Part shown: positions 46,485 to 59,189 of the stretch, piece by piece | Numbering within the stretch: position 1 is the first letter of the stretch | Layout of the letters: the number at the start of each line of letters is the position of its first letter | Assembly: GCA_027924585.1 (NCBI GenBank) | Contig: BSBM01002086.1 | Span: forward strand, 310,001 to 374,000 | DNA length: 64,000 bases | Direction of reading: 5' to 3' | DNA from: Larix kaempferi | Lineage: Eukaryota > Streptophyta > Pinopsida > Pinales > Pinaceae | Translations under genes and position numbers: made by a program | Notes under the pieces: generated by a model | What the model was told of the DNA's origin: nothing | What the model saw: only the letters and a program-made list of their open reading frames with translations | The model's database searches: none

Positions 46485-47559
46485 TTCGTGTGAAATCTTA
46501 TTTTGAATTTAATGCTCATTATGCTTGAAATCTTTCAAACTGATGTATATCCTTTTCCCCATTTTGACTCTTAATGCAATAAATTGAGATTTCCATCCTT
46601 ATAAAATATTTGCACACATAACATTCTCATATGATGCTTTAATTATTGTTTTCTTATCAAGTAAAAATATAAATGATCTACTTCCATACTCTTTGTACTA
46701 TTGGTGATAAATGGTTTTGTTTTAGTGTAGATCAATATATGAAATTTGGGATCTTGTGAATTCAAAGGTATATTTTTAATTGCTCCCAATGATCATTTTG
46801 GGGATGGTGTTGTAGTGGTTATGCTATGAAGTAATTTATTATCAATTTCATGCATCATTACATAACCAAACCAAACCCAAGAGGCCCTTAGGGAGTCTTG
46901 GATAAATTCTTGTATTCAAAATACGCGATAAATTGCCTATTAAAATACTTAACTATCAATTGAATTATTTTATATTAGAAATGCAATGATATTTAGGAAT
47001 TTGTGGCAACAACGTATACAAATCTCATATTCTCATTGATCCTGAGCATGGCATGTAGTAATTTGACTAAAACTTTATGAACAATAAATTAATATGAAGC
47101 TTAACAAAGGTTTTTTTTTACATATAATAGTAAGGAATATGAAGAATCACATATGGAAGCAACTAGAACGGAAGAAGAAGTTTGAAGGATGGACAATATT
47201 GAGTGTCAACAACCAAATAATAAAGGTAGAAGAATAGACTTGTAGATCTCGGACCTAAGATCAAAACAAAGGAGTTTACTTGTAAACTAACAAATCTAAG
47301 TCAAACGAGTTGTTTTCACCATTGCTCAATAAGAATACAACTTATTTTTATTGTAAATATCACTTTTGTGACTGGAAATAAATTATAATTATGAATATGT
47401 TATCCTCAGATTATGTTGAATAGTCATATGGGGAAAGGAAAAATTCGTAGGACATTTTGAAAAGTCTAGGAGGGGGTATCCAAGGAGTATAGGATGTTGA
47501 GAGGTCAAGAGATATCAACGCTTTCTCATTAATAGACACCTTGCAATCAGAAAGTGGCT

Positions 47560-48140
47560 TTCAACAACCAATTTCTTGTCAAAACTAATTTAATGTTGAA
47601 GGAGAAACCACTACGTACTCACACACTAATCAATGCAAGTTTGATTGTCCCTCACTAAAATATTTGAAAAAGATGAATTATTTTCCCTCACTTTTGAAGG
47701 ATAAGTTCAATCTTGGTATATGACATTACCAAATAAATCCATTCGATGTTGGATGCAATTCATAGAATTTTTCTTTGTTGCTCATGATAATTATCAAGTG
47801 GAAGCATTGTTTCATGAATTAGAGAAGTTTCATAGAAAGAAACACAAGTGAATCAAAGATTGTCGCTGTATGATATTTAAGCAATTATATCACTGGTTTT
47901 ACAAAAGTGATAGACCCTCTAAGCAAGAGTTCACTGAGTGGTTCATATATGCTTCGACCTTTTATGAAGAAGAATATTTTCCATGATCATGCGAGAAATA
48001 TTTGTAGATGAAAAAATATTTTCTCCCAAATATCTCACCCACACATTCATGTGAGGCCAACTAACTAGATTTAACATTTAACAAAGTGGAAACCCAAGGG
48101 AACTAGTATCACCCCTTGATGGGATGGATGATTTAGATGA
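47560..48140 (+). pseudogene. Gag relic of a Tat/Ogre-like Gypsy element
   Basis: In broken frames the text resembles the retrotransposon-gag domain: VQSWYMTLPNKSIRCWMQF near 47710, FHELEKFHRKKHK near 47810, and a YHWFYKSDRPSKQEF-type segment near 47890. The W-x-LP..SI..W core and the later EL..F.R pattern are typical of Gag in Tat-like plant Gypsy elements. No zinc knuckle or pol follows. Stops are frequent. The upstream stretch 46485-47559 shows nothing recognisable. Confidence 0.55.
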
Positions 48141-48465
48141 AAACATATACAAAATGGTTATGTATAAGGCCTTGATTTTAAACAACATGCCACATCAATG
48201 CAATGTGCTTTGAAAATGAACCCATCATTCAAACAAAAAAGCTAGTATGCTCTTTCATGAAGATTCTTGTACAAAAATATGGGAATCATAATAGACTCAA
48301 CAAATTATTTTGTCAAAGACATTGATGGGCTAGTGGATTCCCTATTTTTTTAAAGATACTAGACTATTTAATGTTATGGACCAAATTTCCAAAAGAGCAT
48401 AAAATAAGAAAAAGAGAGTAATCCAACATCTTAAGAATGAATAAAAGAAATGAATGAAAAGCCTC

Positions 48466-48679
48466 TGTGAGGGAGCAAACTCTTGATACAATGTACCGAA
48501 TACACAAGACAATATGAGATAATCTTAAATCCAGGTTTCCTTGGTAAATATATAGGAGACAAAGAGTACAATTACAATTCTAGTCGACCATACAATTACA
48601 ATTAAGGTCCTAGTTGACCAATAAAGACAATACTAATATAACAATAGAAACATAATCTTACAATATATAGGGCTTAACA
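48466..48679 (-). mobile_element. Element E 3' LTR
   Basis: On the minus strand it starts tgttaagccctatatattg right after a purine tract ttgaaggggagaggca (48680-48695) and probably ends ctcaca near 48466. The left boundary is uncertain because the second LTR is missing. Confidence 0.55.
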
Positions 48680-48696
48680 TGCCTCTCCCCTTCAAA

Positions 48697-48718
48697 CAAG
48701 TGTTGTCCTCAACACTTG
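48697..48718 (-). promoter_or_regulatory. Hairpin before element E's polypurine tract
   Basis: caagtgttg and caacacttg form a perfect 9-bp stem around a four-base loop (agga on the minus strand), just upstream of the purine tract at 48680-48695. It overlaps the end of the pol frame (SVEDNTCLKGRG). Confidence 0.8.
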
Positions 48719-49582
48719 ATTAATTATGTATGTTGCTTCTTGAAGAACTCATTTTCCCATGTTGCCTCTTCTATTGGCAATTTCTTCCACTTGATGAGGT
48801 ACTTAATAATTGCTTGATTCCATAGTTTCTTGGTCCTTGTGTCAAGGATGGTTTCCGGTTCTAGTACCAATTTCCCTTCTTCATTAATCTATGGTAAAAT
48901 AGTATGGATTAGGCAAGACACATGGAAGACTGGATGTACACGTGAATATGGAGGCAACTCCAATTTGTAATCCATACTTCCAATCCTCTACAACACATTA
49001 TAAGGATCATAGTACTTGGGTGCTAATTTATTGTCCTTATTTTGCTGTTTGAGGGACATATGTTTGTATCGTTGTATCCTCAAAATACCCAATTCCCTAC
49101 TTCAAATTTCCTTTCATTGTGATGTTGATATGCTTGTTGTTTCATCCTATTTTGTGCTATATCCAAGTTATCTTTTAATAGTTGGAGAACCTCTTGTTGG
49201 TTTATATGTGATCCTCCACTGCTTGAACCTTAGATTTTTCCTTCAAGTATGATGTTAAGGAAGGAGGATGATAACCGTAAAGTGCTATAAATGGTGAGAT
49301 TTTTGATGATGTATGGAAATATGTTTTGTACCACCATTTTTCGAATGAAAACCACTTGAACCATTGTGTTTGTTTATCAGATGCAAAGCAACGAAGATAC
49401 CCTTCTAGGAATTTATTCACAATCTAAGTTTTCCCATCAGATTGAGGATAGTAAAAGGAGTACTGAGCCAACTGAGTTTTGAAACAAGAAAACATTTGCT
49501 TTTAAAAATTACCAGTGAAAATATTTCCTTACAATAGTCTTGGGGATTCCATGTAGCTTCTGAACTAATTCCATGAATGTTG
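48719..49582 (-). pseudogene. Element E late integrase and chromodomain, decayed
   Basis: Reading leftward from element F: FMELVQKLHGIPKTIV, SFYYPQSDGKTEIVNKFLEG (with the catalytic Glu), WYKTYFHTSSKISPFIALYG, then the post-integrase FHVSCL segment and a chromodomain KYLIKWKKLPIEEATWENEF near 48745-48800. Stops and frameshifts interrupt all parts. The C-terminal domain in chromoviruses binds modified histones and guides insertion. Confidence 0.85.
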
Positions 49583-50519
49583 TGACGTAAGGGCGGGTTA
49601 GTCAGACCTTCTTGCTTAACTATAACACATAGTAAACACACAATTTGCTCACAAAGACTAGATGTGAACTGGAAATGCCAATAAGTTGGCTTCTATTACT
49701 TGAATCAAATCCAATGTTACATACAAAGAAAAATAAAACAAGTCGGCCTTAGCCTGTTACAATCTACAAAAATACAACTCTATTCTTTCGGTGTGTTTAT
49801 ACCCTTTGTGCGTGATACTCTTAGTCTTCCGATCCTATGAACAACAAAATATACACTGATCGATGATGGATCAATGGATCATTTCCTCTGTGCCTCCGCA
49901 CCAGTCTTCTACTCCGCTCCACTGCGTTTCCCAAGGTCCACCCTACTGGCTTTCCCGAGAAATACTTCTCTGTTCCCCACTCTGGCTCTGATATTGTCGG
50001 CCTGCAGTTTTCAGTTCCCCTGACCATGTTGCAAAACCTCCTCCTGTGGTGACACCTGGTTTGGTATCAACCACCTTTTTAATTGCCATAACTTCTTCAA
50101 CAACCCTCAACGGTTACAGGTCGATTACCTTGACTGCATCGCTTCTCTAACTTTGCTACAGTTTTCGGTCTTGTCACTATCCTCTTTCGACTGATTTGCA
50201 CTCCACCGCGTCGACCGTCTTAACTTGTCGATTCTCGACTTAACTCGTCGACCTCACTTAGTCTCTATGACTGCCAGCTTATATCCGCCCCATCCTCCAC
50301 ACTTGGCCTCTTCCTCACTTTTGTCGATGTCGCATCTCGACCATCTTGTCGAATTTCGATTTCGCATCCTGTCAACCATACTTAGACAGCTTCTGCTCGA
50401 CTTCCTAGATTCGACTGTCGGTCTCCTTCGCACCAGTGGTCATTGAAAATCCTCCTGGTCGACCTTCTTCTGTCGATTAACTTCGAATGTTTTGCTTGGG
50501 CCCCGATGCCCCTGCATCA
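49583..50519 (-). mobile_element. Element F 3' LTR
   Basis: It runs from tgacgtaagggcggg to gatgcccctgcatca on the plus strand and matches 55360-56275. The last residues of the pol frame read into it. Confidence 0.93.
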
Positions 50520-53500
50520 GTCTCCCTAGGTGAAAAATAACTTGACTTCTCCATCAGTATTCTGTATTCTTCCTCTGAAATCCATGTCGCCTCATTCATA
50601 TCATCTTCCCTCCATCGAACTAAGTATTCTTTCTTCCTTGAACTCCTTGTGCGTCCGACTTCGCGTTCATCCACTACTTCGACAATCTCTTCCTCGTGTC
50701 GATCTGGAATTTGTCCTGTCTAGTCGATATTCAACACTTATGCATTGCTGCTTGTTGAACCTTCTTCATACTTGTGTAGATTTGATACATTGAATGTATG
50801 AGAAATTTTCAATTCCTTCGGTATCTCCAACACATAAGCATTATCCGAAATCGTCTTAAGAATATTACATGGTCCAATCTTCTTCAATTTCTGCTTTTTA
50901 TATGTTCCTTCCGGGAACCTTTATTTTCTCATGTGTGCATAGACTAAGTCCCCCTCACTGAACAACTGTAGCCTCTTCTTCCTGTCAGCTCTCAAATTAT
51001 ATGCCATGTTGCTCTTTTCAATGCGATTGTGTACATATTCATGTAATTCTCTCATATGCTCTGTGAATGTTTCTGCATCCGCGCTCTTTCTGGTCTCCGT
51101 AGGTATCACAACCAAATCTACCACACCATGTGGGATTCGACCTTGAATAATTTGGAATGGACTCATACCTGTCGACCGTTTCACAAAGTTTTTATATGTG
51201 AATTCTGCTTGCCCCAACACGTTCTCCCACTGCTTGGGTCTGTCGGCCGTCAAACACCTCAGAAGGTTTCCCAAAATTCCATTTACTACCTTGGTTTTTC
51301 CATCAGTCCGCGGATGGTATGCCGAGCTAAACTGTAACTTTGTATTCAACTTCTTCCATAGGGTTCTCCAGAAATGACCCATAAAATTGGTTTCTCTGTC
51401 CAATGTTATACTCTTTGGTAACCCATGCAATCTGACTATTTCCTTGAAGAATAGTACAAGAATGCTTGTGGCGTCACTTGTCTTCCGACACAGAATAAAG
51501 TGTTCCATTTTAGAAAATATGTCGACTACGACAAAGATGGAGTCTTTACCTTGCTATGTCTTCGACAATCCTAGCACAAAATCCATGCTTAGGTGATCCC
51601 ATGGGATATTTGGCACTGGAAATGGTACATACAACCCCATATTCTGACTTCGTCCCTTCACCAACTGGAAAGTTTGACACTTGTACCCACTTACTGACAT
51701 CTGACGCCATCCCTGACCAATGGTATTTTTCTTCAACCAACGCCTTGGTCTTGTCGATGCCGAAATGACCTGCTAATCCACCACTACGCAGTTCTCGGAT
51801 TAGGTTCTCTCTCACGGATCCTCTCGGAATACACAACTGTTGTCCCTTGAATAGGTATCCCTCTTGGATAAAATAATCCAAGTATGGATTTCTTTCGACA
51901 CTCCATGGTTCGCGACTAGCCTTCCATTCTTTCACAAAATCTTTGTCGGTCTCATACTCCATTTTTACTGACTCTATTCCTATCGCCTGAACTGTCGTCG
52001 TGTTGAACAATGAAACTCTTCGACTCAACGCGTCGGCAACTTTGTTCGACTTACCCGACTTATGTCGCAACATGAAGGTATATCCCTGCAATAATTCAAC
52101 CCATTTCATGTGCCGCTAATTCAACTTAGACTGAGTATTCAAGTACCTTAGTGCTTGGTGGTCTGTATACAACAAAAATTATTTGGGCAGCAAATAATGC
52201 CTCCATTTCTTCAATGCTTGAACAATAGCATAGAAATCCTGGTTGTAGACCAAATATTTTCGCTTTGCTTCGTCCAAATTTTCACCGAAGAATGCAATTG
52301 GTCGGCCCTCTTGGATCAACACTGCACCAATTTCCATTCCACTTGCCTCGCAATCGACTTGGAAAACTTTTTCGAAATCTGGGAGAGCTAATATTGGTTT
52401 CTCGATCACCTTCTGCTTCAACTGGTTGAAGGATTTCTGGGTTTCTTTTGTCCACTTAAACTCCCCTTTCTTCATGCACTTCGTCAACGGTGTGCATATC
52501 CGACTGAATCCTTTGATGAACTTCCTGTAGAAACTAGCAAGTCCATGGAAACTATGCACTCCTGTCGTGCTTGTTAGTTCTAGCCACTCTAATATAGTCT
52601 TCCCCTTTTCTGGGTCCATCACTAACCCTTTACTCGAGATTACGAATCCCAAATACACCAGTTCTTCCTTCATGAAGAAACATTTATGCAGGTTCACCAT
52701 CAACTTCTCTTCCTGCAACTTCCACAACACTTGTCGAATGTGCTCCAAATGTTCAACTTTGGTTTAATTGAATATCGAGATGTTGTCGAGATACACTACG
52801 ACGAAATTTCCCAAGAATGGTTTCAGTACTTCGTTCATCAATTGCATGAACGTATTGGGTGCATTTGTCAGTCCCAAGGGCATGACTAACCACTCATACA
52901 GTCCTTCCTTTTTCTTGAAGGCTGTCTTCCATTCATCGCCTTCTCTGAATCTGATATGATGATATCCACTCTTCAGGTCGATCTTGGTGAAGTATCTCGC
53001 TCCACTCAAACAATCCATTAAGTCGTCCATCCTTGGTAATGGAAATATGTACTTGATCATGATCTTGTTGATCGCTCTAGAGTCTGTACACATCCTCCAT
53101 TCTCCACCCTTCCTCGGCGCTAATATTGCTGGTACCGCGCACGGGCTCAAACTTTCTCTGATCAATCCTCTGTCCAACAACTCCTGGACTTGTCGATTGA
53201 GTTACTGACCCTATGTTGGAGTCATTCTATGTGGTGCGTTGTTTGGAAAACTCGATCCTAGAATTAGGTTGATCTGATGGGATATCATTCTTGTTGGTGG
53301 CAATCCCGTCGGTTCCTCGTCGACTATTATGCTCAAACTCGTCGAGCATTTCTTTGACTTCGACCGGAATTCGCTCCATCGTCTACCTTTCGACACTTGG
53401 TCCTTTTAGAATGATGGCGAAACATCCTGAATGTTTCTCCTCCTCTACTAGGAATTCCTTCCCTAAGCACATCAACACTTGCTTCTCCCAATAGTTGCTT

Positions 53501-53969
53501 TCGACATGCTTGGAGTCAGTGTGATCCTCCTACTTTGGCTTCAGCATCCTCTGCGTGCCATTTTTACACACCGTGACTGTGTTGGCTCGACCATCATAGA
53601 TCATCTTCCGATCATATTTCCATGGCCTCCCTAACAACAGATGATAAGCGTCCATTGGGATTATGTCGCACAGTACACTATCTTCAAGCTTTCCAACCTT
53701 AAAAAGTTGAACATGCACTGTCTCGTTACCTTCACATGATGTATTATCTATAACCAGGATATCTTATATGGATTTGGGTGTTGCTGACATCTCAAACACA
53801 ACTTGTTGATGACCTTTGTCGAAACTAAATTCTCTGTACTACCACCATCGACAATGGTCTTGTAATACCTATCGACGATCAACCCTTTGGTCCGAAATAT
53901 GGCCTTTCGCTGTGCCGGCTCCTTCTCTTCGTACTGATCATTCTGAACCAATGTTCTCTTGGTAATCAT
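50477..53969 (-). pseudogene. Element F pol: protease, RT, RNase H, integrase, chromodomain
   Basis: The order on the minus strand is: protease with IVDGGSTENLVS (about 53850); RT with [41 protein letters not shown] and the catalytic box; RNase H with [20 protein letters not shown]; integrase with [38 protein letters not shown] and AYHPRTDGKTKVVNGIL; and a chromodomain EYLVRWREDDMNEATWISEE (about 50600). The RT box is YLDN instead of YLDD (52782-52793), and the integrase catalytic Glu is Lys (51290-51292). Stops occur near 53211, 52764, 52110, 51546 and 50921, and single-base frameshifts near 53740 and 51675. Most stops stand for Gln. Confidence 0.93.
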
Positions 53970-53972
53970 GTT

Positions 53973-55097
53973 TCAACCTTTTCCTCTACCCTCTTTGCCA
54001 CTATCGGATGTCGATTCCGCCCTCTTCTCGCTTTCATCTCCTCGTCGACGTCTGGGTTTTGACTCTTCGACCATGTGTAGATTCTCTGGGAATTCATGGG
54101 ATTTGTGTCCCAATCCGCGACATTTATAACAGACAATCACTGGTTCGTCAGCTCCTTTCCTTTTTGCTAGACCATTTCGTCCAAACGTACCCCAACCACG
54201 GGTCTCTTGACTATCCCGTCGGTTTCCTTGTGCCTTCTCTCTGGTCATTGTCCCTTCCGTACGTCGGTTGTCTTCGATGGCTTCTCCCCTGGTTCCACTA
54301 CTTTGTCCCTTCGCGGAAACAGTCTTCGCACCTCAACTAGTCATCCTTCCTCTAGTCGATGTGATTCCCCTCGACAACTTTTCTTCTGCCTTTAGAGCTA
54401 GTTGGTAGGATTCTCCAACCATTCTGAACTTCGACAGGCTCAAATCGTCCTATATGACATACTTCAATCTGTTTACATATATCGCGACCGCTTCTTCGCC
54501 TTCATCGGTTTGACCGGATCTAATTGACAGTCTATAGAAATCTTCCATGTATTCCTTCACGGTCATCTCTTTCTATTGAAATTTTTGTAACTTCCTAAAC
54601 AAGGAAATCACATAGTCACTAGGCAGGAACTTTCCCTTCATCTTGGCAACCATTCTGTCCCAAGACTTGAATTTCTCCTTTCCTTTCTTGACTCTGTCTG
54701 CCTGTACATTGTCCCACCACAATGAGGCATGACCCTTCAACTTCAGACATGCAGTCTTAACCCTCTTAGGATCCTCTATCTGCTGTATGTCGAAGTATTT
54801 CTCCATTTCTATGAACCAGTCTATTAATACTTCTGGATTCGGACTTCTTGAGTAGGTAGGTACGTCCATTTTTGCCTTACCCCTCATCTCCATCATTATC
54901 TTGATGAACTTATCTTTTGTTTCTTCTTCCACTGCTTCCCGCGCTTCCATTTCCTCAAATTCCTCGTCGCTATGGTCAAGTGCATTGGGAATGCATCCAT
55001 GCCTTTGTCCTTCTTTGATCGCTGCGACCTCATTGGTCAAGCTTCTCATTTTTTGCATGCACTCGTTGAACATCTCGCGATAAATTGTAACTCCCAT
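53973..55097 (-). pseudogene. Element F gag, decayed
   Basis: The start is ATG 55097 (MGVTIYREMFNECMQKMRSL), with an in-frame TGA just upstream. The Gag core follows: SPNPEVLIDWFIEMEKYFDI, KLKGHASLWWDNVQADRVKK and MKGKFLPSDY, then TAG at 54573. Beyond it the frame continues through MEDFYRLSIRSG and SKFRMVGESYQLALKAEEKL with two more stops. The zinc knuckle reads CYKCRGLGHKSHEF, where the fourth ligand Cys is Phe. A further stop lies at 53970-53975, before the protease. Gag would package the element's RNA; this copy cannot. Confidence 0.9.
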
Positions 55098-55346
55098 GCC
55101 TCGCGCTCTTCGTCCTACACCTCAGACATTCACACCTCTTTGTGCTATTATTTCAACCGCAATTGAAATATCCTCTCATCCAATCGCAACCGGACTTTCA
55201 CCATGCACGCACAACTCTACCCAATCACAGTTGGAGCTTTTCACGCACACGCAGGCTCTTCCCGTTCTCAAGGTTCTTCCACTCGACTACCACTTGACAC
55301 TATGCAAGCTGGTATCAAGATTTCTCATATATTCAGGATATTGCTG

Positions 55347-55357
55347 CTCTGATACCA
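55347..55357 (-). other. Element F primer-binding site
   Basis: ctctgatacca gives tggtatcagag on the minus strand, two bases from the 5' LTR. Confidence 0.93.
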
Positions 55358-55359
55358 CC

Positions 55360-56275
55360 TGATGCAAGGGCGGGTCGGTCGGACCCTCTTGCTTAACTAT
55401 AACACACAGTAAACACACAATTCACTCACAAAGAATAGATGTCAACTGGAAATGCCAAGAATTTGGATTCTATTACTTGAATCAAATCCAATGTTACCTA
55501 CAAAGAAAAATAAAACATGTCAGCCTTAGCCTATTACAATCTACAAAAATACAACTCTATTCTATCGGTGTGTTTCTACCCTCTATGCATGATCCTCTCA
55601 GTCTTCCGATCCTCTGAACAACAAAATAAATATTGATCGATGATGGATCGATGGATCCTTTCCTCTGTGCCTCCGCACTAGTATTCTACTCTGCTCCATT
55701 GTGTTTCCCGAGGTCCACCCCGCTGGCATTCCCAAGACGTCCTTATCTGTTCACTGCTCTGGCTCTGATCCTGTCGGCCTGCAGTTGTTAGTGTCCCTGA
55801 CCATGTTGCACAACCTGCTACTGTGGTGACACCTGGTCTGGTCTCAACCACCTTCTTAACTGCCATAACTTCTTCAACAACCCTCAACGGTTGTAGGTGG
55901 ATTACCTCGACTGCAGCCCTTCTCTGACTTTGCTACAGTTGTCGGTCTTGTCACTGTCTTCTTTCGATTGATCTGCACTCCACCGCGTAGACTGTCTTAA
56001 CTTGTCGATTCTCAACTTAACTTGTCGAATTCACTTAGTCTCTATGGCTTCCATCTTATATCCGCCCCGTCCTCCATGCTTGGCCTCTGCCACACTTCTG
56101 TCGATGTCGCATCTCAACCATCCTGTCAAATTTAGAATTCACATCCTATTGACCATACTTCGACAACTTCTGCTCGACTTCCTTCACACCAGTGGTTGTG
56201 GGAAATCCCCCTAGTCAACCTTCTTCTGTTGATTAACTTCGACTGTTTCGCATAGGCCTTGATGCCCCTGTATCA
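55360..56275 (-). mobile_element. Element F 5' LTR
   Basis: It runs from tgatgcaagggcggg to gatgcccctgtatca and matches 49583-50519, with about 20 bases lost. It would hold the promoter. Confidence 0.93.
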
Positions 56276-57520
56276 TGTTGCAACTACTGTAAGTGCCTTA
56301 AAATGATTAGAAATAGAGCATAAATGGGCATACTTTGTGAGTCGATCCACTATTACCATGATGTCTGTCTTTCCTTTTGAATTTGGCATACCTGTGATAA
56401 AATCTATTGAGACCTCTTCCCAACACTGACTTGGTATGGCTAATGGTTGTAGAAGACTTAGTGTCTTGATTGTATCTCCTTTGTTTTGTTGGAAAACCAA
56501 ACATTCCACCACAAAATTTTGGACATCATTTTTAAGACTTTCCCAAAAAAATCCTTCTTGATCCTACATTTTTTTCAAAAGGACCTTCTATTTGAGTTGA
56601 TAATTCTTACACAAATATAGGTGATCTTGGTACCATAATGAATCATTCTTCCACACAAATTTATCTAATGAACTAGGGTCTTCTTGTAGTTGTTGAAATA
56701 TCTTGCATGCCTTTTGATCCTATTTCCATGCCATCCTTTCTTCTTCTACTGAATCAAATTGCATAATTGAAATAGAACAAAGTAATTCCTCAATCTCATA
56801 TTTTCTTGAAAGTGCATCTACCACCATGTTTTGTTTTCCTTTTTTTGTAGATAATTTGAAAGTCATAACCTAACATCTTTGTAACCCATTTTGTTTCTCT
56901 TTTGAAGATAATATTTTTTCTCAGAAGTACTTAAGACTACCATGATCTGTTCTTACCTTGAAGTGTCTTCCTATTAGGTAAGGGAACCATTTCTTAATTG
57001 CATGTAATATGGTCAAATTTTCCTTTTCATAAATTGGTTTCAATAAGTTTTTTCCTTTAAGATGGAAACATTCAAAGGCAAGTGGACTTCCTTCTTGCAT
57101 TAAGACTACACCAATGCCATGCTCCGAGGCATCAAACTCCACTATAAAGGTTTTTGTGAAGTTAGGCATCGTTAATACAAGAGTTGTACACATAACATCG
57201 TTAATTTTTTCAAAAACTTTAGTTTCTTCTAGAGTCCAATAGAAATTTTTCAATAAACTTGTTAGAGGTGTTTCTATTTGACCATAATTATTACTGAACT
57301 TGTGTTAGTATCATGTCAATCCTAAAAATCCTTTAAGATTCTTCAAAATTTTGGGATTTGGACATTCCATGATAGCCTTAATTTTTAGGGTCCACCTTGA
57401 TGCCTCCATGAGATACACCATGAACGAAATATTCCACTTCTTGAAACCAAAAGGAACACATAGAAGGATTGGCATATAGTTGGTGCTCCTCCTATAGTTC
57501 TAAGACCCTATCAACATGTT
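56276..57520 (-). pseudogene. Element E RT thumb, RNase H and early integrase, decayed
   Basis: From right to left: HVDRVLEL near 57510, EVEYFVHGVSHGGIKVDPKN near 57400, and RNase H in an open piece (57253-56921) with FIVEFDASEHGIGVVLMQEG, PIYEKENLTILHAIKKWFPY and KVRTDHGSLKYF. A decayed zinc-binding stretch follows. The integrase core starts in VECLVFQQNKGDTI, continues with VSIDFITGMPNSKGKTDIMV (first catalytic Asp) and VDRLTKYAHLCSI, and is cut at VVAT by element F. It continues at 49582. Sequence right of about 57520 no longer matches. Confidence 0.87.
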
Positions 57521-58968
57521 GTATGTTATAACTCTAAATGACCTCTTCAAAATTTTCTGTAATTTGGGTCATGTAGCTAAGTCATATATCTAGCAAATTG
57601 AGTCTCGATCATAAGATTTTTTGTTCAAAATAAATTTATATAAAACCTCTATTTTATTTGAACCTGTCACCCATGTTATTGTGAAAGTCAAACAATATCT
57701 TAAACTTAACAAGCCATATGTGATCACCCTGAATCAAGTGCTAAACATTGTCAATGTCTAGAGAAATTCTAAGTCATATGTCAAACTATCAAACCTAGTT
57801 TCGATAGAGATGAACCTCAAATCTAGTGTTTAAATCATTTTCCAAGCATTTATACAATAGTCGACTAAAGTCCCAAGCCATATATACAAGCCCAAGAGCT
57901 AATGGCTAAGTCTTTTGTGTTTAAATGGGAATCTTTTAAGTTCATTTTATAAGCTTGTGCTATTTACTTCGAGAGCTCCATGGTTCCAGATATAAGCCAT
58001 ATGTCCAAGGTTATAATACGAAAAGTTATGATCCGACGACATTAAAAGCATGGTGACAACTTAGGTGATAGGTGGTGACAACAAGGCACAGTTCAGGGGG
58101 GATGGCGACGACAAATTAGAGCACATGTAGCATAGAAAATTTTAAGGGCAAAATTTATCCCATGGGCTAATTTTTGATATTATTTCCAAAAATTATTTAG
58201 CCAATTTCCATTTTTTCTAAGATTATTCGCCAAATTTCCATGGGATAATTTTTTTTACTCGAAACATTACCAAAGTTATCTAGAAACAATATAAAATCCT
58301 TTGAAATTCAGAATATTTTTACAAAAATATTTCCAAACATTTTATGGTTGGAAATTTAAAAATTAGTAAGATTTTCCAAGGTTTCAACACTTCAAAGAAA
58401 TTATGGATCCTTTCAATTTTCCCTGATAGGTAGTGTAAGCATTGGACACCAACTTGACCATAACAAACACAATGATTAGGTTATGATCCAATCATAGAAC
58501 AAAAAACTCTAGTGGGGCATTATCAAGGCAACTCAACATCAAGTGCCTTTTTGCAAGCTAGTTAAATGGCCCCACATGGATCTAGTTAGAAAGATTCCCT
58601 CCAAATGTTGATATTTTAGTTTTAAATGTATTATTATTTCAAGGGTTATATGGAATGGAGCAAATGCCATCACCATCAATTGTTGTAGACCATTGAATTT
58701 AAACAAACATGTATAATATGAATAATAACATAAGATGGGTGAGAGCAATAAAAAGGAGGCTATTAATAGGCAACAAAGGTAAAATATCAACCTGTCCAGG
58801 AGGTTATGAGTACTTTGATCCACCTTCAAAGAATAACAACACCAAAGTTTATTTTTAGTAAACATTCCAGATTTATTGAGCAATGATTAAGATCTGGATA
58901 TGTCGATAACATGTATAAGAAGAAGAATTTAGGACATACAAAGGCATCGAGAAGTTTTTGAAGGACAA
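57521..58968. other. Anonymous stretch, no gene recognised
   Basis: AT-rich DNA without pol homology. One minus-strand frame at 58539-58883 has a hydrophobic middle (YLCCLLIASFLLLSPILCYY) but no family resemblance and no supporting context. Confidence 0.35.
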
Positions 58969-59189
58969 TGTAACTATCCCTCAAAGGAGGAGTATCGAGA
59001 ATGCAATTGACTCAGGAATCTTATCAATTAATCTATTAGTTCTAGTTGGTTAGATCTTAAGAGATTTATTATTTGAGCTGAATTAGTCTATAAAACTCTA
59101 TTGTTTTTGTTCTATCTTTGTTATTCATAAAACTCTTTTCTATTCTATGTATCTTAGATTTGACTATTTTAATAAAGATGTAAGCAACA
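58969..59189 (+). mobile_element. Possible short LTR with primer-like site
   Basis: tgtaactatccc ... aagcaaca (221 bases) has TG...CA ends and a TATA-like tctataaaac near 59091. It is followed by tttggtactagctcc, loosely like a tRNA-Met-type site. No partner LTR was found. Confidence 0.35.

Larger units (their letters stand above)
49583..56275 (-). mobile_element. Element F: complete chromovirus inserted in element E
   Basis: LTRs of 937 and 916 bases (49583-50519, 55360-56275) flank gag, protease, RT, RNase H, integrase and a chromodomain in order on the minus strand. The target tgttg is duplicated exactly (49578-49582 and 56276-56280). The LTRs have inverted ends (tgatgcaaggg and cccctgtatca). 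LTR divergence is visibly higher than for element B. All domains are present but every protein is broken. Confidence 0.95.
48466..57520 (-). mobile_element. Element E: 5'-truncated chromovirus, split by element F
   Basis: Minus-strand pol sequence lies on both sides of element F: RT thumb, RNase H and early integrase at 56276-57520, and late integrase, chromodomain, purine tract and LTR at 49582-48466. The two sides join in one integrase reading at the tgttg target. The 5' LTR, gag and most of RT are absent beyond about 57520. Confidence 0.85.

Noticed and set aside
58539-58883. Possible membrane protein on the minus strand
   Set aside because: The hydrophobic run comes from AT-rich DNA; there is no family resemblance or gene context.
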